Shown: piece after piece, positions 9,235-20,205 of the stretch
How positions within the stretch are numbered: the first letter of the stretch is position 1
Layout of the letters: each line of letters starts with the position of its first letter
Source of the DNA: Debaryomyces hansenii CBS767
Taxonomy: Eukaryota; Ascomycota; Pichiomycetes; Serinales; Debaryomycetaceae
NCBI RefSeq assembly: GCF_000006445.2
Contig: NC_006049.2
Location: forward strand, 868,001-932,000
DNA: 64,000 nucleotides
Direction of reading: 5' to 3'
Translations under genes and position numbers: made by a program
Notes under the pieces: model-generated
Seen by the model: only the letters and a program-made list of their open reading frames with translations
The model's database searches: none
What the model was told of the DNA's origin: nothing

Positions 9235-10365
9235 ATGTTAAAGTGGGTTCAATCCGGTCTTTCCGCTGTCGCAGGAACTGCAGAACCAGAATATGGTAGA
9301 GAAGCTATCCATCCTATCACAGATACTATCACCGACAAGAGCAAGTGCTACAGAGAAACCACCATTGAGGATTTTGGGTGGAAACAGCCCACTTCGACCA
9401 ATGTCGAAACCCAGACTTTCTATTTTACGTGTTTGAAGACTGGGTACCTTGGATTTGCCCAGGTGATCCACTCGAACGTTATGGGGGTGCATACGACGGC
9501 GCAGTTCACGTTCAGGTTCTTCAACTTCAAAGGCAAGCAAGAGGACAACTTGTGGACTTCGACCAAGTTAGAGGACTTCAGATGCGAAGGGTCCAATTTC
9601 TATGCCAATGGATTATCGATCGAGTTGGATAAGGACAACAAGCTGTACACGGTCAAGTCTTCGGTCAACAAGGACTCGGTGGTTGACTTGACCATGGTCA
9701 AGTTGGTTCCGGGGGTTATTTTTGGTGACAATGGTACCACGTACTACGGGGACGATTTAGAAAATCCATGGGGATCGATGCGTCATTTGTTTTGGCCTAG
9801 ATGTTCCGTGTCCGGTACCGTGAAGTCGGGTGACAAGGTATTTGAGATTGAAGGTTACACGATGTTTGTGATGGCTTTGCAAGGTATGAAGCCTCACCAC
9901 GCCGCCAAGGCATGGAACTTTTTGAACTTCCAGTCCGAATCGCACAGTGCTGTGCAAATGGAGTTCACTACCCCTATGTCGTATGCTAACACCAAGGTGA
10001 ATATTGCTATTTTGACCTCCAACGATAAGATTTTATCGTGCTCGATTAACAATGAAGTCGTGCATGAAAACCCAGAAGTCGATGAAACCGGATGGCCTGT
10101 TCCAAAAGCCATCACCTTCAACTTTGATGGCTTAAGTGACGATAACAAGAAGGTCGTTGGTAAGGTCCATGGTGATTTAATTACCTTGGTTGAGAGAGTT
10201 GATGTTATGGCTGAAATTCCTCAATTTATCAAGAATATTGCTACTGGCGTTTCTGGAACAAAGCCTTATATTTATCAATTTTGCAATGATATGGAAATTG
10301 AAATCGATGATGGTGTTAAAGAAAGCGGTATGGGATTCAACGAGGCTACGTTTATTTCTGAATAA
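9235..10365 (+). CDS. SVF1: Svf1 survival factor (lipocalin-like, ceramide transport)
   Basis: A 376-residue Svf1-family protein. Svf1 supports survival under oxidative and cold stress and has been linked to ceramide transfer from ER to Golgi, using a membrane-binding N-terminal amphipathic helix. The start MLKWVQSGLSAVAGTAEPEYG is the conserved N-terminus and is amphipathic as expected. Two beta-barrel halves follow. Recognisable blocks are YFTCLKTGYLGFAQVIHSNV near residue 65, an ENPWGSMRHLFWPRC block near residue 180, MFVMALQGMKPHHAAKAWNF near 215 and KPYIYQFCNDMEIEIDDGV near the end. No transmembrane segment is seen. The upstream region holds the CCTGATCCTA repeats. Family assignment is secure over the full length. 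Confidence 0.93.
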   Translation: MLKWVQSGLSAVAGTAEPEYGREAIHPITDTITDKSKCYRETTIEDFGWKQPTSTNVETQTFYFTCLKTGYLGFAQVIHSNVMGVHTTAQFTFRFFNFKGKQEDNLWTSTKLEDFRCEGSNFYANGLSIELDKDNKLYTVKSSVNKDSVVDLTMVKLVPGVIFGDNGTTYYGDDLENPWGSMRHLFWPRCSVSGTVKSGDKVFEIEGYTMFVMALQGMKPHHAAKAWNFLNFQSESHSAVQMEFTTPMSYANTKVNIAILTSNDKILSCSINNEVVHENPEVDETGWPVPKAITFNFDGLSDDNKKVVGKVHGDLITLVERVDVMAEIPQFIKNIATGVSGTKPYIYQFCNDMEIEIDDGVKESGMGFNEATFISE

Positions 10366-11204
10366 ATTACAACTCTATAACTCTATTAGCATTTCGGTGC
10401 TCTCCGTCTCATTTAATTACTAATATTATTACGTTTGTTTTGTTTATTTCTAATGGTTCATGTTTATTATATCATCTGTTATTGCAATTGTTGGTATATA
10501 GTTCAGTAAATCTTATAATGATAATAAAGATTTCTATGTTACGAAATATTGTTTTTTAGTTGTTCTACATTAAAGCTTCTATCTCGCTTTATTCTACGCC
10601 TGTATTAATCATCTACAAGTATCTTCTTTTGCTGTTTCGTATTTTTATTGAAATTGGAGTTTTTGTGCATAAATTTGCAAAATACTAAAATACCAAAATA
10701 ACTTGAACCACGAACCAACATGACAACAGCTATTCATCAAAACTAAGATGACATTACATTCATATATACCCTAGTTGAACAAAGAGTTCATTAATACACT
10801 TAATACCTTCACTCTCTTCCCTTTGTGGTTGGTAAAATGAGCCGCATTTTAAACAGCTTGCAACACATTTCAAAATACTTCCCTTAATTATTGACTTGAC
10901 TGGGCTTCTTATACTCATTACTTTACAGAAATGTAGTGAGATGTATCACTATATGATTGCTGTAATTCGTTATTCGATAGTGAAGACTTTTCCGTAGTGT
11001 TTATAAAGGCTCATAAAAGAAGAATGAATAGATGTGATGGCTGCGCTGAATCCTGTAATACTGGGGATGATCAAGCAACAATCTATAAAGAAACTTCCAT
11101 CTTACTAAAGAACAACGTTAAGGATTTCAAAATCCGATGCATTAGAAGAAATACAGCAATACAGATGAATATTCAATTCAATATCAAAAAAATGAAAAAA
11201 AGGA
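10366..11204. other. SVF1-tRNA spacer
   Basis: About 840 bp of A+T-rich DNA between the SVF1 stop and the tRNA-Lys 3' end. It contains the SVF1 3' end and a possible solo LTR (10489-10728). A plus-strand reading frame at 10997-11251 runs into the tRNA gene and is rejected. Nothing else is recognised. Confidence 0.5.
10489..10728 (-). mobile_element. Possible solo LTR (Ty-like termini)
   Basis: Read on the minus strand the segment starts TGTTGTCATGTTGG and ends ATACCAACA, matching the TGTTG...CAACA ends of Ty1/copia-type LTRs. It is 240 bp, in the usual solo-LTR range. The flanking pentamers on the plus strand are GCAAT (10484-10488) and GCTAT (10729-10733), an imperfect target duplication. 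An inner alternative, 10489-10720, has 6-bp TGTTGG/CCAACA inverted ends but no matching flanks. It lies about 480 bp from a tRNA gene. No internal retrotransposon genes are present. It may be chance. Confidence 0.3.
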
Positions 11205-11305
11205 CTCCTCATCAGGGGCTCGAACCCTGGACATTTCGGTCGACTCTTTGACAGAAATCTTTAATCCTTAAAAGCCGAACGCTCTACCAACTGAGCTAAT
11301 AAGGA
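11205..11305 (-). tRNA. tK(UUU): tRNA-Lys (anticodon UUU) with 28-nt intron
   Basis: Read 5' to 3' from 11305. The 7-bp acceptor stem pairs TCCTTAT with ATGAGGA (one G-T pair), followed by discriminator G73 at 11205. The D arm contains AGCTCAGTTGGTAGAGC (A box) and the T arm GGTTCGAGC (B box). The anticodon stem TTCGG/CCGAA encloses loop CTTTTAA with anticodon TTT. A 28-nt intron at 11268-11241 interrupts at the canonical site one base 3' of the anticodon. The mature length is 73 nt. S. cerevisiae tRNA-Lys(UUU) also has an intron at this site. Confidence 0.96.
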
Positions 11306-11447
11306 TTGTCCATAAAATTTCTTGAATGGAGGGTTGCTATAATACGATAATAATAAGTCCACTAATAAGTCCAACCATTATCATTTGATGTTTAGCTCTA
11401 ATAATGTTTTAATATATTAAAGTACTTTATGTAAACTATTCTAAAAA

Positions 11448-14400
11448 TCATCTTTTTTCAACCATCAACCAATGTAAAAATATGTATCCAAGAATCAAAA
11501 ATGCGATGATTGAGGCAGCCAAGCAAGAGACATCCTTCCAGTAAGCAGACACATTGAAGCCAAATGTACTTAATATCACTGCACCTGGAACCTCAATTGA
11601 TAACCCATATTTCTTTTCCCTCAAGATTAAATCTTTGACTTCATTGATCGCTAATGCTTCGTATGCGTAATGGAAAATAGAAACCCATTCTAACCATTTA
11701 ATTTGTACAGCAACATTTTCACTATTAATAAAAAGACCGGCAAATAACAAGGAAAATAATAATACCAACACTCCGACCATAGTGGAAGTGCCCGGTTCTT
11801 TGAGTAAAATCCCCACAACCAACACTTCTGCTGCTATGGAAATATTGAACAATACCAATACTAGGATCGTTTTCAAGAAACCATTATTTTCCATCGTTAA
11901 TCCCACTAATGGGTATAAAATACTGATCAAGATTATTGGTGGTAACACTCTAAGAGGAATAATGTCACATATAATCTTACTCAAATAATAGCTTAGTGGA
12001 TGATAATAATTATTTGCTCTTTCACGAATGAAAATAATCCGTTCAGTAGAAAACGAGTGCAACTCAGTTAATGCTGAAAACCCAAATAATGCCAAAACAA
12101 AGAAGAACAACCCTAATCTATTTTGAAATCCACTTATATCATTTTCCACGTCATAATACAAATAGCCACAAAATGCTCCCATTGCCAAAGATATAATATA
12201 ATGACTTAATAATAATTTAGGATTTCTGTACGAATTCTTAAATGTTCTAGATGCCAAAATTAATAATTGACTTGCAAATGTCGCTTTTTGATATTGGTTT
12301 TTAAATTCGATCCGTGTAGGATTATCCTTCAAATCGTTTATATCTTGTTTCAATTCAATTGCCAAGGATGATTCTTTATAAATCGTTGGTAGCTTATTTC
12401 TGATTTGAATGTAAGTTTCTTCTTCCCCAGATTTATCTTGTTTTTGGTGAACTGTACTATAATTGTATTCATCTCTATGGACGGCAAAATGCTCCCATTC
12501 TCTTGTTGTGTCTATGTCAGTTGCATTTGGGTTGATAAAAGCTTGATGTGGATCAGTTTCTGCATCTCCAGGTAAATTTTCAAGATCATTACTAGAACCT
12601 AACAAATTGTTTGCCTTAGACTTCTCAACTTTAACTAATTTTTTATGATCGACAGTAATATCTATCAAATAATCAGCAATGTTATATCCTAACGGACATT
12701 TATATCCATTTTTAGAGAAGAAATCGTTACACTTAATCATATCTCCCGAATAGATCAAATCACCTTCACTTAATAAAAGTAACTTATCAAACAAGGACAC
12801 AATATTACTTCTAGGCTGATGAATAGTAAAAATGATAGTTCTTTCAAAGTCTCTGGATAGCTTCACTAAACAATCAACCACATTTCTTGCGTTATATGAA
12901 TCCAATCCTGACGTAGGTTCATCTAAAAATAAAATTGATGGAGATGTAACTAATTCACAGGCAATTGAGACCCGTCTCTTCTCACCTCCTGAAATGCCCC
13001 TTTTGAAATCTGAGCCAATTATGCGATCCTTAATTGACAAAATTCTTAACTCACTAAGGACTTCAATAACTCGAGTTTCTTTGGCTCTTAAGCTCATATT
13101 TCTTGGTAACCTAAGTAACGCACTGTTTAAAACAGTTTCATAGACTGTCAAGGTTGAAATCAACTGATCTTCTTGATCCACGAATCCTACCATCTTTTTG
13201 TAATCTTTTGGATCTAATGAATTACCATTAATATAAATTTGACCTTTAACATTCCCATTCTTATTCTTACCCGCTAAAATATCTAATAAAGTTGTCTTAC
13301 CAGCACCTGAACCACCCATAATAGCAAGACATTCACGAGGGCGGACCAATCCGAACACGTTATCTAAAACCTGCTGACCGCTTTTTACTTCATAGCTTAT
13401 GTTTTCGAAAGAAAGTGTAGTCGGCGTAAAGTTTTCGTTTAATGCATTCAATTCTCCATCTAAATGTTCATACGAATCGCTATCATTGACCTTAAACAAC
13501 GGAGTTTTCGAAATGTTATAGACTGATGTCACAATCATCAATCCACACAAGGAAGCAACACCGATGATCATCAATAAGTTACTTAGTGTGAGCCGACTCT
13601 TATCAGGTAAGTCATATCCTGGGATTTCGCTCTTATGAATGCACTCACCCGATTTGCACTGTAAAGTAATATAAGGATCACCAAATACTGATGAAATCAA
13701 ATCGTTCATGCTTGGTTCGGAGAAACGACATTTCTTATCGTCAATATCACAGGAAAAATCACCAGGTCCTTTAATAGTTTCAGTTAAGAAGTCAGAAATA
13801 TCAATTGATCCTGCTTCACCGCATAGCATTCTATCAGGTAAACATTTGCATGCGACCTTATTACATTTATAATGGGTGCTGTTAGACTTCAAGTCATACT
13901 CGAATTCACATTCGTCAAGATCACAATAAAACGATTCCTTTTGGTCAATCCAAAACTGAAAATCACAAGCTGCAGCTGTCTTATTACAACTAAATGTTGC
14001 TTGAGGCTTTTGTCCTTTCAAAATAGAAATAATCTTCTTGTTAGTAACATCGCACATCTGATGGAACTTATTAACGATAATTCCAGACTTATAACAAGTA
14101 CCCTTCAAACCTTCGGGCATAAAGGAATCGCATGATTCGTCGTTTACACACATATTACAATTAATACCCTTCCACCCCTTCTTACATTGACATGTTTCAT
14201 TTACTTCTCTCATCGGCCTGTTCTTATTCCCATCCGAAAGTGCTCCACATAATGGCTCAGAACAGTCCATTCCACCGTAACCATCCCTGCACTCACACAT
14301 ACCCGTAAATGGGTTGCATTTTGAAAACTGGGTGCATTGAAAATTTGGCAAGTTACAATTAAAACAGGGTGGGCATTTTTCATCATCCTCGGGTTCTTGG

Positions 14401-14585
14401 TTCAACAAAGCCTGTTTAATATCAAAAACATCATTAAAGATTACATCTCTTTTTATCTTGTCAAATGAATTGTATTTATCAACGTTGTTGCTATTTTCTG
14501 AGAAGGCAAGGGTTGGGAAAGTGGCAAGCAAACTTAGAGATAAGCCATATGAGAATTTTACTTTCATTTTCTTCTTCAATCTCAA
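11448..14585 (-). CDS. ADP1: ABCG-family transporter Adp1 with EGF-like ectodomain
   Basis: A 1045-residue half-size ABC transporter with an unusual N-terminus. A signal peptide (MKVKFSYGLSLSLLATFPTLAFS) starts at Met7, so translation may begin at 14567 rather than 14585. Next is a Cys-rich region, about residues 70-330, with EGF-like repeats such as CECRDGYGGMDCSEPLC, then one membrane helix near 335-355. The ABC domain follows: Walker A GGSGAGKTTLLD, signature ISGGEKRRVSIA and Walker B ILFLDEPTSGLD. Finally there is a block of about six membrane segments (residues ~790-1040). This order matches S. cerevisiae Adp1, a putative permease of unknown substrate. ADP1 and SAT4 lie close together in S. 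cerevisiae and are both in this window, 17 kb apart. Confidence 0.92.
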   Translation of the reverse strand: MRLKKKMKVKFSYGLSLSLLATFPTLAFSENSNNVDKYNSFDKIKRDVIFNDVFDIKQALLNQEPEDDEKCPPCFNCNLPNFQCTQFSKCNPFTGMCECRDGYGGMDCSEPLCGALSDGNKNRPMREVNETCQCKKGWKGINCNMCVNDESCDSFMPEGLKGTCYKSGIIVNKFHQMCDVTNKKIISILKGQKPQATFSCNKTAAACDFQFWIDQKESFYCDLDECEFEYDLKSNSTHYKCNKVACKCLPDRMLCGEAGSIDISDFLTETIKGPGDFSCDIDDKKCRFSEPSMNDLISSVFGDPYITLQCKSGECIHKSEIPGYDLPDKSRLTLSNLLMIIGVASLCGLMIVTSVYNISKTPLFKVNDSDSYEHLDGELNALNENFTPTTLSFENISYEVKSGQQVLDNVFGLVRPRECLAIMGGSGAGKTTLLDILAGKNKNGNVKGQIYINGNSLDPKDYKKMVGFVDQEDQLISTLTVYETVLNSALLRLPRNMSLRAKETRVIEVLSELRILSIKDRIIGSDFKRGISGGEKRRVSIACELVTSPSILFLDEPTSGLDSYNARNVVDCLVKLSRDFERTIIFTIHQPRSNIVSLFDKLLLLSEGDLIYSGDMIKCNDFFSKNGYKCPLGYNIADYLIDITVDHKKLVKVEKSKANNLLGSSNDLENLPGDAETDPHQAFINPNATDIDTTREWEHFAVHRDEYNYSTVHQKQDKSGEEETYIQIRNKLPTIYKESSLAIELKQDINDLKDNPTRIEFKNQYQKATFASQLLILASRTFKNSYRNPKLLLSHYIISLAMGAFCGYLYYDVENDISGFQNRLGLFFFVLALFGFSALTELHSFSTERIIFIRERANNYYHPLSYYLSKIICDIIPLRVLPPIILISILYPLVGLTMENNGFLKTILVLVLFNISIAAEVLVVGILLKEPGTSTMVGVLVLLFSLLFAGLFINSENVAVQIKWLEWVSIFHYAYEALAINEVKDLILREKKYGLSIEVPGAVILSTFGFNVSAYWKDVSCLAASIIAFLILGYIFLHWLMVEKR

Positions 14586-14788
14586 TCCAACGACAGAATA
14601 GACACTTCAATAATTATGCCTTTTTATGATATCTGTCCTTCAACTAAATTGAGTTGTATTACTTTCAATTGTATCGGTTTAAATTCAAATTCTATCCTAT
14701 ATAAGAAATTTAGCGAGAGCATTGATAAGAAGTACAAAAATGTCGTACATATAATCTTCAAAAAAAGAGATCACCATAACTATTTAGC

Positions 14789-17700
14789 CTAGCATTTATT
14801 GATCACTCTCTTAAGAGGCTCGATATATTCCTCCTTCAATTCATCCTTGACGTAAACAATATAATAAGGAGTGGCAGTATTCCCCTCTACGAAGTTGAAT
14901 ACTTCAGATGCCGGCACTTCAGTTACAGTTTCGTCATTGTACTTTCTAAAGACGTTCTTAATGGGGTCTCTAATGTAAACCCAATAATGGCCATAGCTTG
15001 CTTCACCTCTATGAATGAAAATAGCGAAGATAGAGTAGCCAACTTTGGTATATGACGTAAATTGGTTGGAGACTTTTTCACCTAAACTTTGCAAATCATT
15101 ATCTATAGTTTCTAATTTTTGCTTTAAATTGTCAATTTGCTCTTGGAGAACAACTATTGTTTCAGCTTTAACGCTTAATGTTTCGTGAGTGATCACTTTT
15201 GCCTCTAAGAATTTTTTAGTGGCTATTAATGAATCCATAATTGATAAATTCGTGGTGTCATCAATACGTAAAAGTTCATCCTTCTGAGATCTTAACTGTT
15301 TGATTTCAGACTTCCATTGGAAAACCTCACTTCTCTTTCTTAAAATATCTTCGTCCTCGGTATCCAAGTAACGATCAAGATAGATGTTTTCGCCAAACGG
15401 AATTGGTTCGATCGATTTGTAAGCCATGAGTTTTTCCCTGTCAAACATCACTCTTTGTACATGGAATTGAAGAACGTTTGGTAGTTGACTAATGGTGAGG
15501 GATTTCTTAACGAGGCCTTCTTCTAATTTAACAGTATCCTCACTAAAATAACTATCTAAGGAATCGTAAATATCCTTCGGATGGTCACTTACGTTAATTA
15601 TCAAACTGAAAAATCTTTCATATGATATTCTTTCCTTCCCCTGAGCATCCAAAGGAGTTATAGTTTGCTTTGTTTTACCGCTGAATAATTTCTTGATCAT
15701 ATCATACTGTTCATTGTCGTCTTCTAAAGATTCTGGTTCCAATGCAGTTTCAATTTGAAATGTAACATTCTCAATGCATTCGGTAACGTCTTGTTGTCTA
15801 CCGACTTCAATTGTACTTTCCATCTGATCAGTACTTATAGGCAAAATCCTTGGTTCATCGTCCTTCCTATCAGAGTGAATCGAATTCGATTTATCTGGTG
15901 TAGAAATGTCTTCTATGGAATCCGATGTCATATCGTCATCACTTTTAATGATTGATGGCTCATCAATCATTTCTACTTCACCCGAAGTACTGGAAGATTC
16001 AGATGAAACCAATATTGGAGAATCTTTTGAATTTTCAACCTCATCTTGATTATCAGAAATATCAATTACATCCTGTTTCTCAGGTTGAACCCCTATATTT
16101 TCTGATTTGAATGAAACAGGTTGAGATAGTGGTAAAAATGATAAGTACGCCAATTCTTTGCTAGGTTGAACACATCTCATATCCGTGTATATCATGTTAT
16201 TGAATAAATTTCTCAAGTGGTAGATAAATTGGTTCGACCTTTGGATTTCAGAATCTTCTACCTTTCTACCACCAATTTTACGATTTTTTTGCTTGGTTTG
16301 ATCAATTTTTCGTTCGTCAAAAGCCAAAATCATATCTCTTAATGGTTTTATACAAAAATAATATTGTAATAATGAATTCAAATAACAGGTATTACCGATG
16401 TTGTCTAAACCAGCCGGCCAGTTTTCTGCAGGTAACAATGATGAGTCTATTTTACCTGAAGCTAAAAAGCTGGACAAAATTTTTGATTTTCTTTCTTCAG
16501 CCACAGTCTTAAGACACAATCTCAAGACTCTAATATCGCCAGGATCAGTCAAGTTGGTAAGTTTATTTTGAAATTTAGTTATGATTTCAAAGTCGTTTGC
16601 AGATAATTCACAATCCAATATCTCTAACGAATCTGTGAACGAATAATTCGCGCCGACGCCTATAACATTTGGCAACTTAACTTCAATATAGTTCATTAGT
16701 AAATAACTCTTTCTATGGAATGCAACTGATAACAAGGCTTTATTCAAGAAAGTAACTTCATTTGAATTAGTGTTGAACCCGTTGGAGGTTAGCGTGTCAT
16801 CCATCTTAAATTCATAGGCTGTAATTACCACTTCATCTTCTGTTAGTTCTTCTATATTCAATTCATCAATCGCTAAGTTTAGAGGAATTATTTCCTTTTT
16901 CAAAAACTCGTCAATTGTATCACTGTTTCTCACCTTTCCAATCGTTCTTAAAAGATTATTAAAGTATGCATAATTCTTAGGGTCATTTTTATATGATGTT
17001 GTGTACATCACGATTACGAAGTCGTCGTCTATTCGGTTACTATCAGCAGCACCTGATTCGATACCTAAAGCTTTCAAAGCAATTTCATAATCACTGAAGC
17101 CAATTAATTCACCCTTTTGAGAAAGATTTGTGTAATATGCCCTTAATTTTCCACTCGATGAAGTCAGATTTGTTCTATAGTTAATCACATTTTTTAATGA
17201 ATCAACATAGTACAACTTGTTTGATGGGTCTGATTTAATAGTGTTTTCAAAACACTTAATTATTAGTTCATCCTGGAAAAATGTACAAATGCTAAGGTTA
17301 ATACAAAAAGGTAATTGATTGGAATCGTGATTTCTTCCAAATGTCTGACACATATGCTTGTCAAACTCATTGAATGTTCGATAGACCAATGATAAACTAT
17401 CACTAAATGTATATACCGAACTAAATTCATTCGGCTGTGATCCATAAATCCTTGCAACATAAATTATCTCCTGAATCTTCCTAATATACGATTCACGCAA
17501 GTAGGGGTTAGATACCACATCTGGTGGAATCAATTCGTTTTCACTGACCTTGAACGAAAGCTTATTAAACAATAGCTGCAAATCAAGCTGAGAGTTTAAA
17601 GAAGAATTGTTGACATTAATTGTCTTTATCGATTGACCCGGTGGAAGAAGTATTGGGCCTTTTAACACTTTTACTAAAGTCTTAAAGCAATGGACAGATG

Positions 17701-18565
17701 TTGGTATCGTTTCTGGAGATAAGTCTGAATCTGGATGTTTTTCAATTTCATTTAAATACCTCTTCTTAATAGTTTCCTGATCGTGCAATGGAAATAGATC
17801 ATCATTCGAAAATTCGGGAGAGAAGATAGTAACCCGTAGTATATGGTTATTTGGGCTGTTAAGACTCTTGAAATATGCATCATCTATTAAATTTTCAGGA
17901 AATTTGGGGATATCAGTCTTGCTTAAAAGAGTGTCTAAATCATCCTGCGAAAGTAGATGCTTTGGTATTAAGTGATATTCATGCTTATCAATAACTTGCG
18001 AAGCCGATTGACCCATATCATTTTCAAGGATCGAGAGCATGAAGTGATTGACATCACTCTTATTAACAATCAACCCTCTTATCAACGTTAATGTTTGATT
18101 CTTATCCTCATTTCTAATTTTCTCAATCGAGGGTGAATATTCCAACGCATTGCTAAGTATCAACATCTCATATTTCGTCAACCGTGAATTCAGACTCGCA
18201 ATCCTTGCTAATTCATGTGAATAATCAATGGCCTTTCTATTCAAAAGACTCGAATTATTAATATCTGGACATTGTAGCTTGTAAGGTATTGTCCAATGAA
18301 TATCATCCAAAATACGATTTAACGTTTTGAACGGATATTTTTTTAGTTCTTCTGAGTTAATTGAAGTATATGTATAAGGAGGTGGCGTCTCTATACTATC
18401 TGCATTCAAAAAGGGGTTATTACTTTTACGAGTAACGCCAGGATTGGAATCATTATTGGACAACGTATCACTATTAATTTCATCAGCCTCCTTGACGTTA
18501 TTATCTGGGGGCAAAGAACACTCCAGGAGTTTCTCCTGACCTTGATCCTGGCTAGATTGTACCAT
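14789..18565 (-). CDS. UBP2: Ubiquitin-specific protease Ubp2
   Basis: A 1258-residue deubiquitinase. Ubp2 trims Lys63-linked chains and opposes Rsp5 in yeast. The Cys box GLDNIGNTCYLNSLLQYYF holds catalytic Cys727, and the His box GEASYGHYWVYIRD near residue 1190 holds the catalytic His. The peptidase domain is split by a long acidic Ser-rich insert (about 850-960) and later by a coiled-coil-like stretch (RSQKDELLRIDD, EQIDNLKQKLETIDNDLQ). The large N-terminal part has the DDIHWTIPYKL block typical of Ubp2. I chose ATG at 18565 (MVQSSQDQGQ); an upstream in-frame ATG at 18643 would add 26 residues of no family resemblance. It shares a 198-bp divergent promoter with BCS1. Confidence 0.93.
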   Translation of the reverse strand: MVQSSQDQGQEKLLECSLPPDNNVKEADEINSDTLSNNDSNPGVTRKSNNPFLNADSIETPPPYTYTSINSEELKKYPFKTLNRILDDIHWTIPYKLQCPDINNSSLLNRKAIDYSHELARIASLNSRLTKYEMLILSNALEYSPSIEKIRNEDKNQTLTLIRGLIVNKSDVNHFMLSILENDMGQSASQVIDKHEYHLIPKHLLSQDDLDTLLSKTDIPKFPENLIDDAYFKSLNSPNNHILRVTIFSPEFSNDDLFPLHDQETIKKRYLNEIEKHPDSDLSPETIPTSVHCFKTLVKVLKGPILLPPGQSIKTINVNNSSLNSQLDLQLLFNKLSFKVSENELIPPDVVSNPYLRESYIRKIQEIIYVARIYGSQPNEFSSVYTFSDSLSLVYRTFNEFDKHMCQTFGRNHDSNQLPFCINLSICTFFQDELIIKCFENTIKSDPSNKLYYVDSLKNVINYRTNLTSSSGKLRAYYTNLSQKGELIGFSDYEIALKALGIESGAADSNRIDDDFVIVMYTTSYKNDPKNYAYFNNLLRTIGKVRNSDTIDEFLKKEIIPLNLAIDELNIEELTEDEVVITAYEFKMDDTLTSNGFNTNSNEVTFLNKALLSVAFHRKSYLLMNYIEVKLPNVIGVGANYSFTDSLEILDCELSANDFEIITKFQNKLTNLTDPGDIRVLRLCLKTVAEERKSKILSSFLASGKIDSSLLPAENWPAGLDNIGNTCYLNSLLQYYFCIKPLRDMILAFDERKIDQTKQKNRKIGGRKVEDSEIQRSNQFIYHLRNLFNNMIYTDMRCVQPSKELAYLSFLPLSQPVSFKSENIGVQPEKQDVIDISDNQDEVENSKDSPILVSSESSSTSGEVEMIDEPSIIKSDDDMTSDSIEDISTPDKSNSIHSDRKDDEPRILPISTDQMESTIEVGRQQDVTECIENVTFQIETALEPESLEDDNEQYDMIKKLFSGKTKQTITPLDAQGKERISYERFFSLIINVSDHPKDIYDSLDSYFSEDTVKLEEGLVKKSLTISQLPNVLQFHVQRVMFDREKLMAYKSIEPIPFGENIYLDRYLDTEDEDILRKRSEVFQWKSEIKQLRSQKDELLRIDDTTNLSIMDSLIATKKFLEAKVITHETLSVKAETIVVLQEQIDNLKQKLETIDNDLQSLGEKVSNQFTSYTKVGYSIFAIFIHRGEASYGHYWVYIRDPIKNVFRKYNDETVTEVPASEVFNFVEGNTATPYYIVYVKDELKEEYIEPLKRVINKC

Positions 18566-18763
18566 AATTGTAACGATTAGTCTATATTGGAAATGATCAA
18601 TTGTTTGTGTGTCTCTAATCAAGAAGATACTAAGCAAAATCACAAAGTGTCACAAAATCAGAAATATTTGATTTTCATGAATCGGCTTTTCTAAAGATAC
18701 AGAAAAAAGCCTAGCAACTTAGGTCATATAAGAGTTGAAGTAAAAAGCCGATAAAGCGTTGAG

Positions 18764-20098
18764 ATGGCACAGCAACAAGCTACGTTTGATTTGGATAAAA
18801 TCAAAGAAAATTCCGATGGGTCAATGTCAGGTATTGCGAAACTGGCGTTCAACGAAGTTGTGGTGAACAATCCATATTTTGCCGCCGGTGGTGGATTGAT
18901 GTTGTTAGGGACATCATTGGCGCTTGCACGTAAAGGTATAACGGCGTCATCTGGATTTATTTACCGTCAGTTGTTAGTTGATTTGGAGATTCCGTCGAAA
19001 GACAAGTCATACTTGTGGTTTTTGGAATGGATGTCCCAATATAAGCATAGAACTTCCAGACACTTATCAGTGGAAACAAACTATATTCAGCACGATAATG
19101 GGGCTGTTACGACGAAATTCTCGTTGGTTCCTGGTCCCGGAAAGCACTTAATCAAATATCAGGGTGCGTATATGTTGGTTAGTAGAGAAAGATCGGGAAA
19201 GCTATTGGATATGACCAACGGGAGTCCATTTGAAACCGTCACGTTGACTACATTATACAGAGATAAGAACTTATTCCACGATTTATTGGGCGAGGCCAAG
19301 AAATTGGCGTTGAAGGTTCGCGAGGGTAAAACGGTATTGTTTACGTCGTGGGGCCCAGAATGGAGGCCGTTTGGACAGCCTAGAAAGAAAAGAATGTTGG
19401 GATCGGTTATCCTTGACCAAGGAATCGGCGAATCCATCCTTGATGACGTGAAGGACTTTTTAACTAGTGGTGATTGGTATCACAAAAGAGGTATTCCTTA
19501 CAGAAGAGGATATTTATTGTACGGACCACCGGGTAGTGGTAAGACGTCGTTCATTCAAGCAATAGCGGGTGAATTAGACTATAATATATGTATTCTTAAT
19601 TTGTCAGAAAACAATTTGACCGATGATAGACTTAACCATTTAATGAACCATATTCCTGAACGGTCGATATTGTTATTGGAAGACGTTGACGCTGCATTCA
19701 ACAAAAGAGAACAGTCGGACGATGGCGGCTATACCTCAGGGGTGACATTCTCTGGCTTATTAAACGCATTGGATGGTGTTGCCAGTGCCGAAGAATGTAT
19801 AACTTTTATGACAACAAATCATCCCGAACGCTTAGACGCGGCTCTTTTAAGACCAGGAAGAATCGATTTCAAAGTAATGATTGACAATGCCACCGAACAC
19901 CAGGTCAAGAAAATGTTCTTGAGATTCTATGAAGACGAAGTCGACTTATGCGACCAATTCTTGGAAAAGTATAGACAATTGGACATGAAAAATATCAGTA
20001 CTGCCCAATTACAGGGGTTGTTTGTGTATAATAAAAGAAACCCCCACAATGCTATCAAAATGATTGATACATTAAAAAACCCCAACACTGTATTTTAA
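18764..20098 (+). CDS. BCS1: Mitochondrial AAA ATPase Bcs1
   Basis: A 444-residue inner-membrane AAA protein that translocates the folded Rieske Fe-S protein Rip1 into complex III. The N-terminal part has the single membrane segment ([20 protein letters not shown], about 42-62) followed by the Bcs1-specific region ([28 protein letters not shown]). The AAA domain has Walker [13 protein letters not shown], Walker [13 protein letters not shown] and the sensor/second-region motifs [20 protein letters not shown]. Similarity to S. cerevisiae Bcs1 is visible along the whole chain. Targeting is internal, so no cleavable presequence is expected and none is seen. It converges on WIP1, and the same pair is adjacent in S. 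cerevisiae. Confidence 0.97.
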   Translation: MAQQQATFDLDKIKENSDGSMSGIAKLAFNEVVVNNPYFAAGGGLMLLGTSLALARKGITASSGFIYRQLLVDLEIPSKDKSYLWFLEWMSQYKHRTSRHLSVETNYIQHDNGAVTTKFSLVPGPGKHLIKYQGAYMLVSRERSGKLLDMTNGSPFETVTLTTLYRDKNLFHDLLGEAKKLALKVREGKTVLFTSWGPEWRPFGQPRKKRMLGSVILDQGIGESILDDVKDFLTSGDWYHKRGIPYRRGYLLYGPPGSGKTSFIQAIAGELDYNICILNLSENNLTDDRLNHLMNHIPERSILLLEDVDAAFNKREQSDDGGYTSGVTFSGLLNALDGVASAEECITFMTTNHPERLDAALLRPGRIDFKVMIDNATEHQVKKMFLRFYEDEVDLCDQFLEKYRQLDMKNISTAQLQGLFVYNKRNPHNAIKMIDTLKNPNTVF

Positions 20099-20205
20099 GT
20101 TTGTATATAATTGAATAGACTTGTATGTATTTTTTTATGACTAGAGCCACTTTTGTATTTCGTCTTGCTCCTAGACAACAACTTTTTGCGTATTTAGAGA
20201 GCACC

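Noticed and set aside
10997..11251. 84-codon ORF running into tRNA-Lys
   Set aside because: Its 3' end is the reverse complement of the tRNA, and there is no similarity or coding bias.
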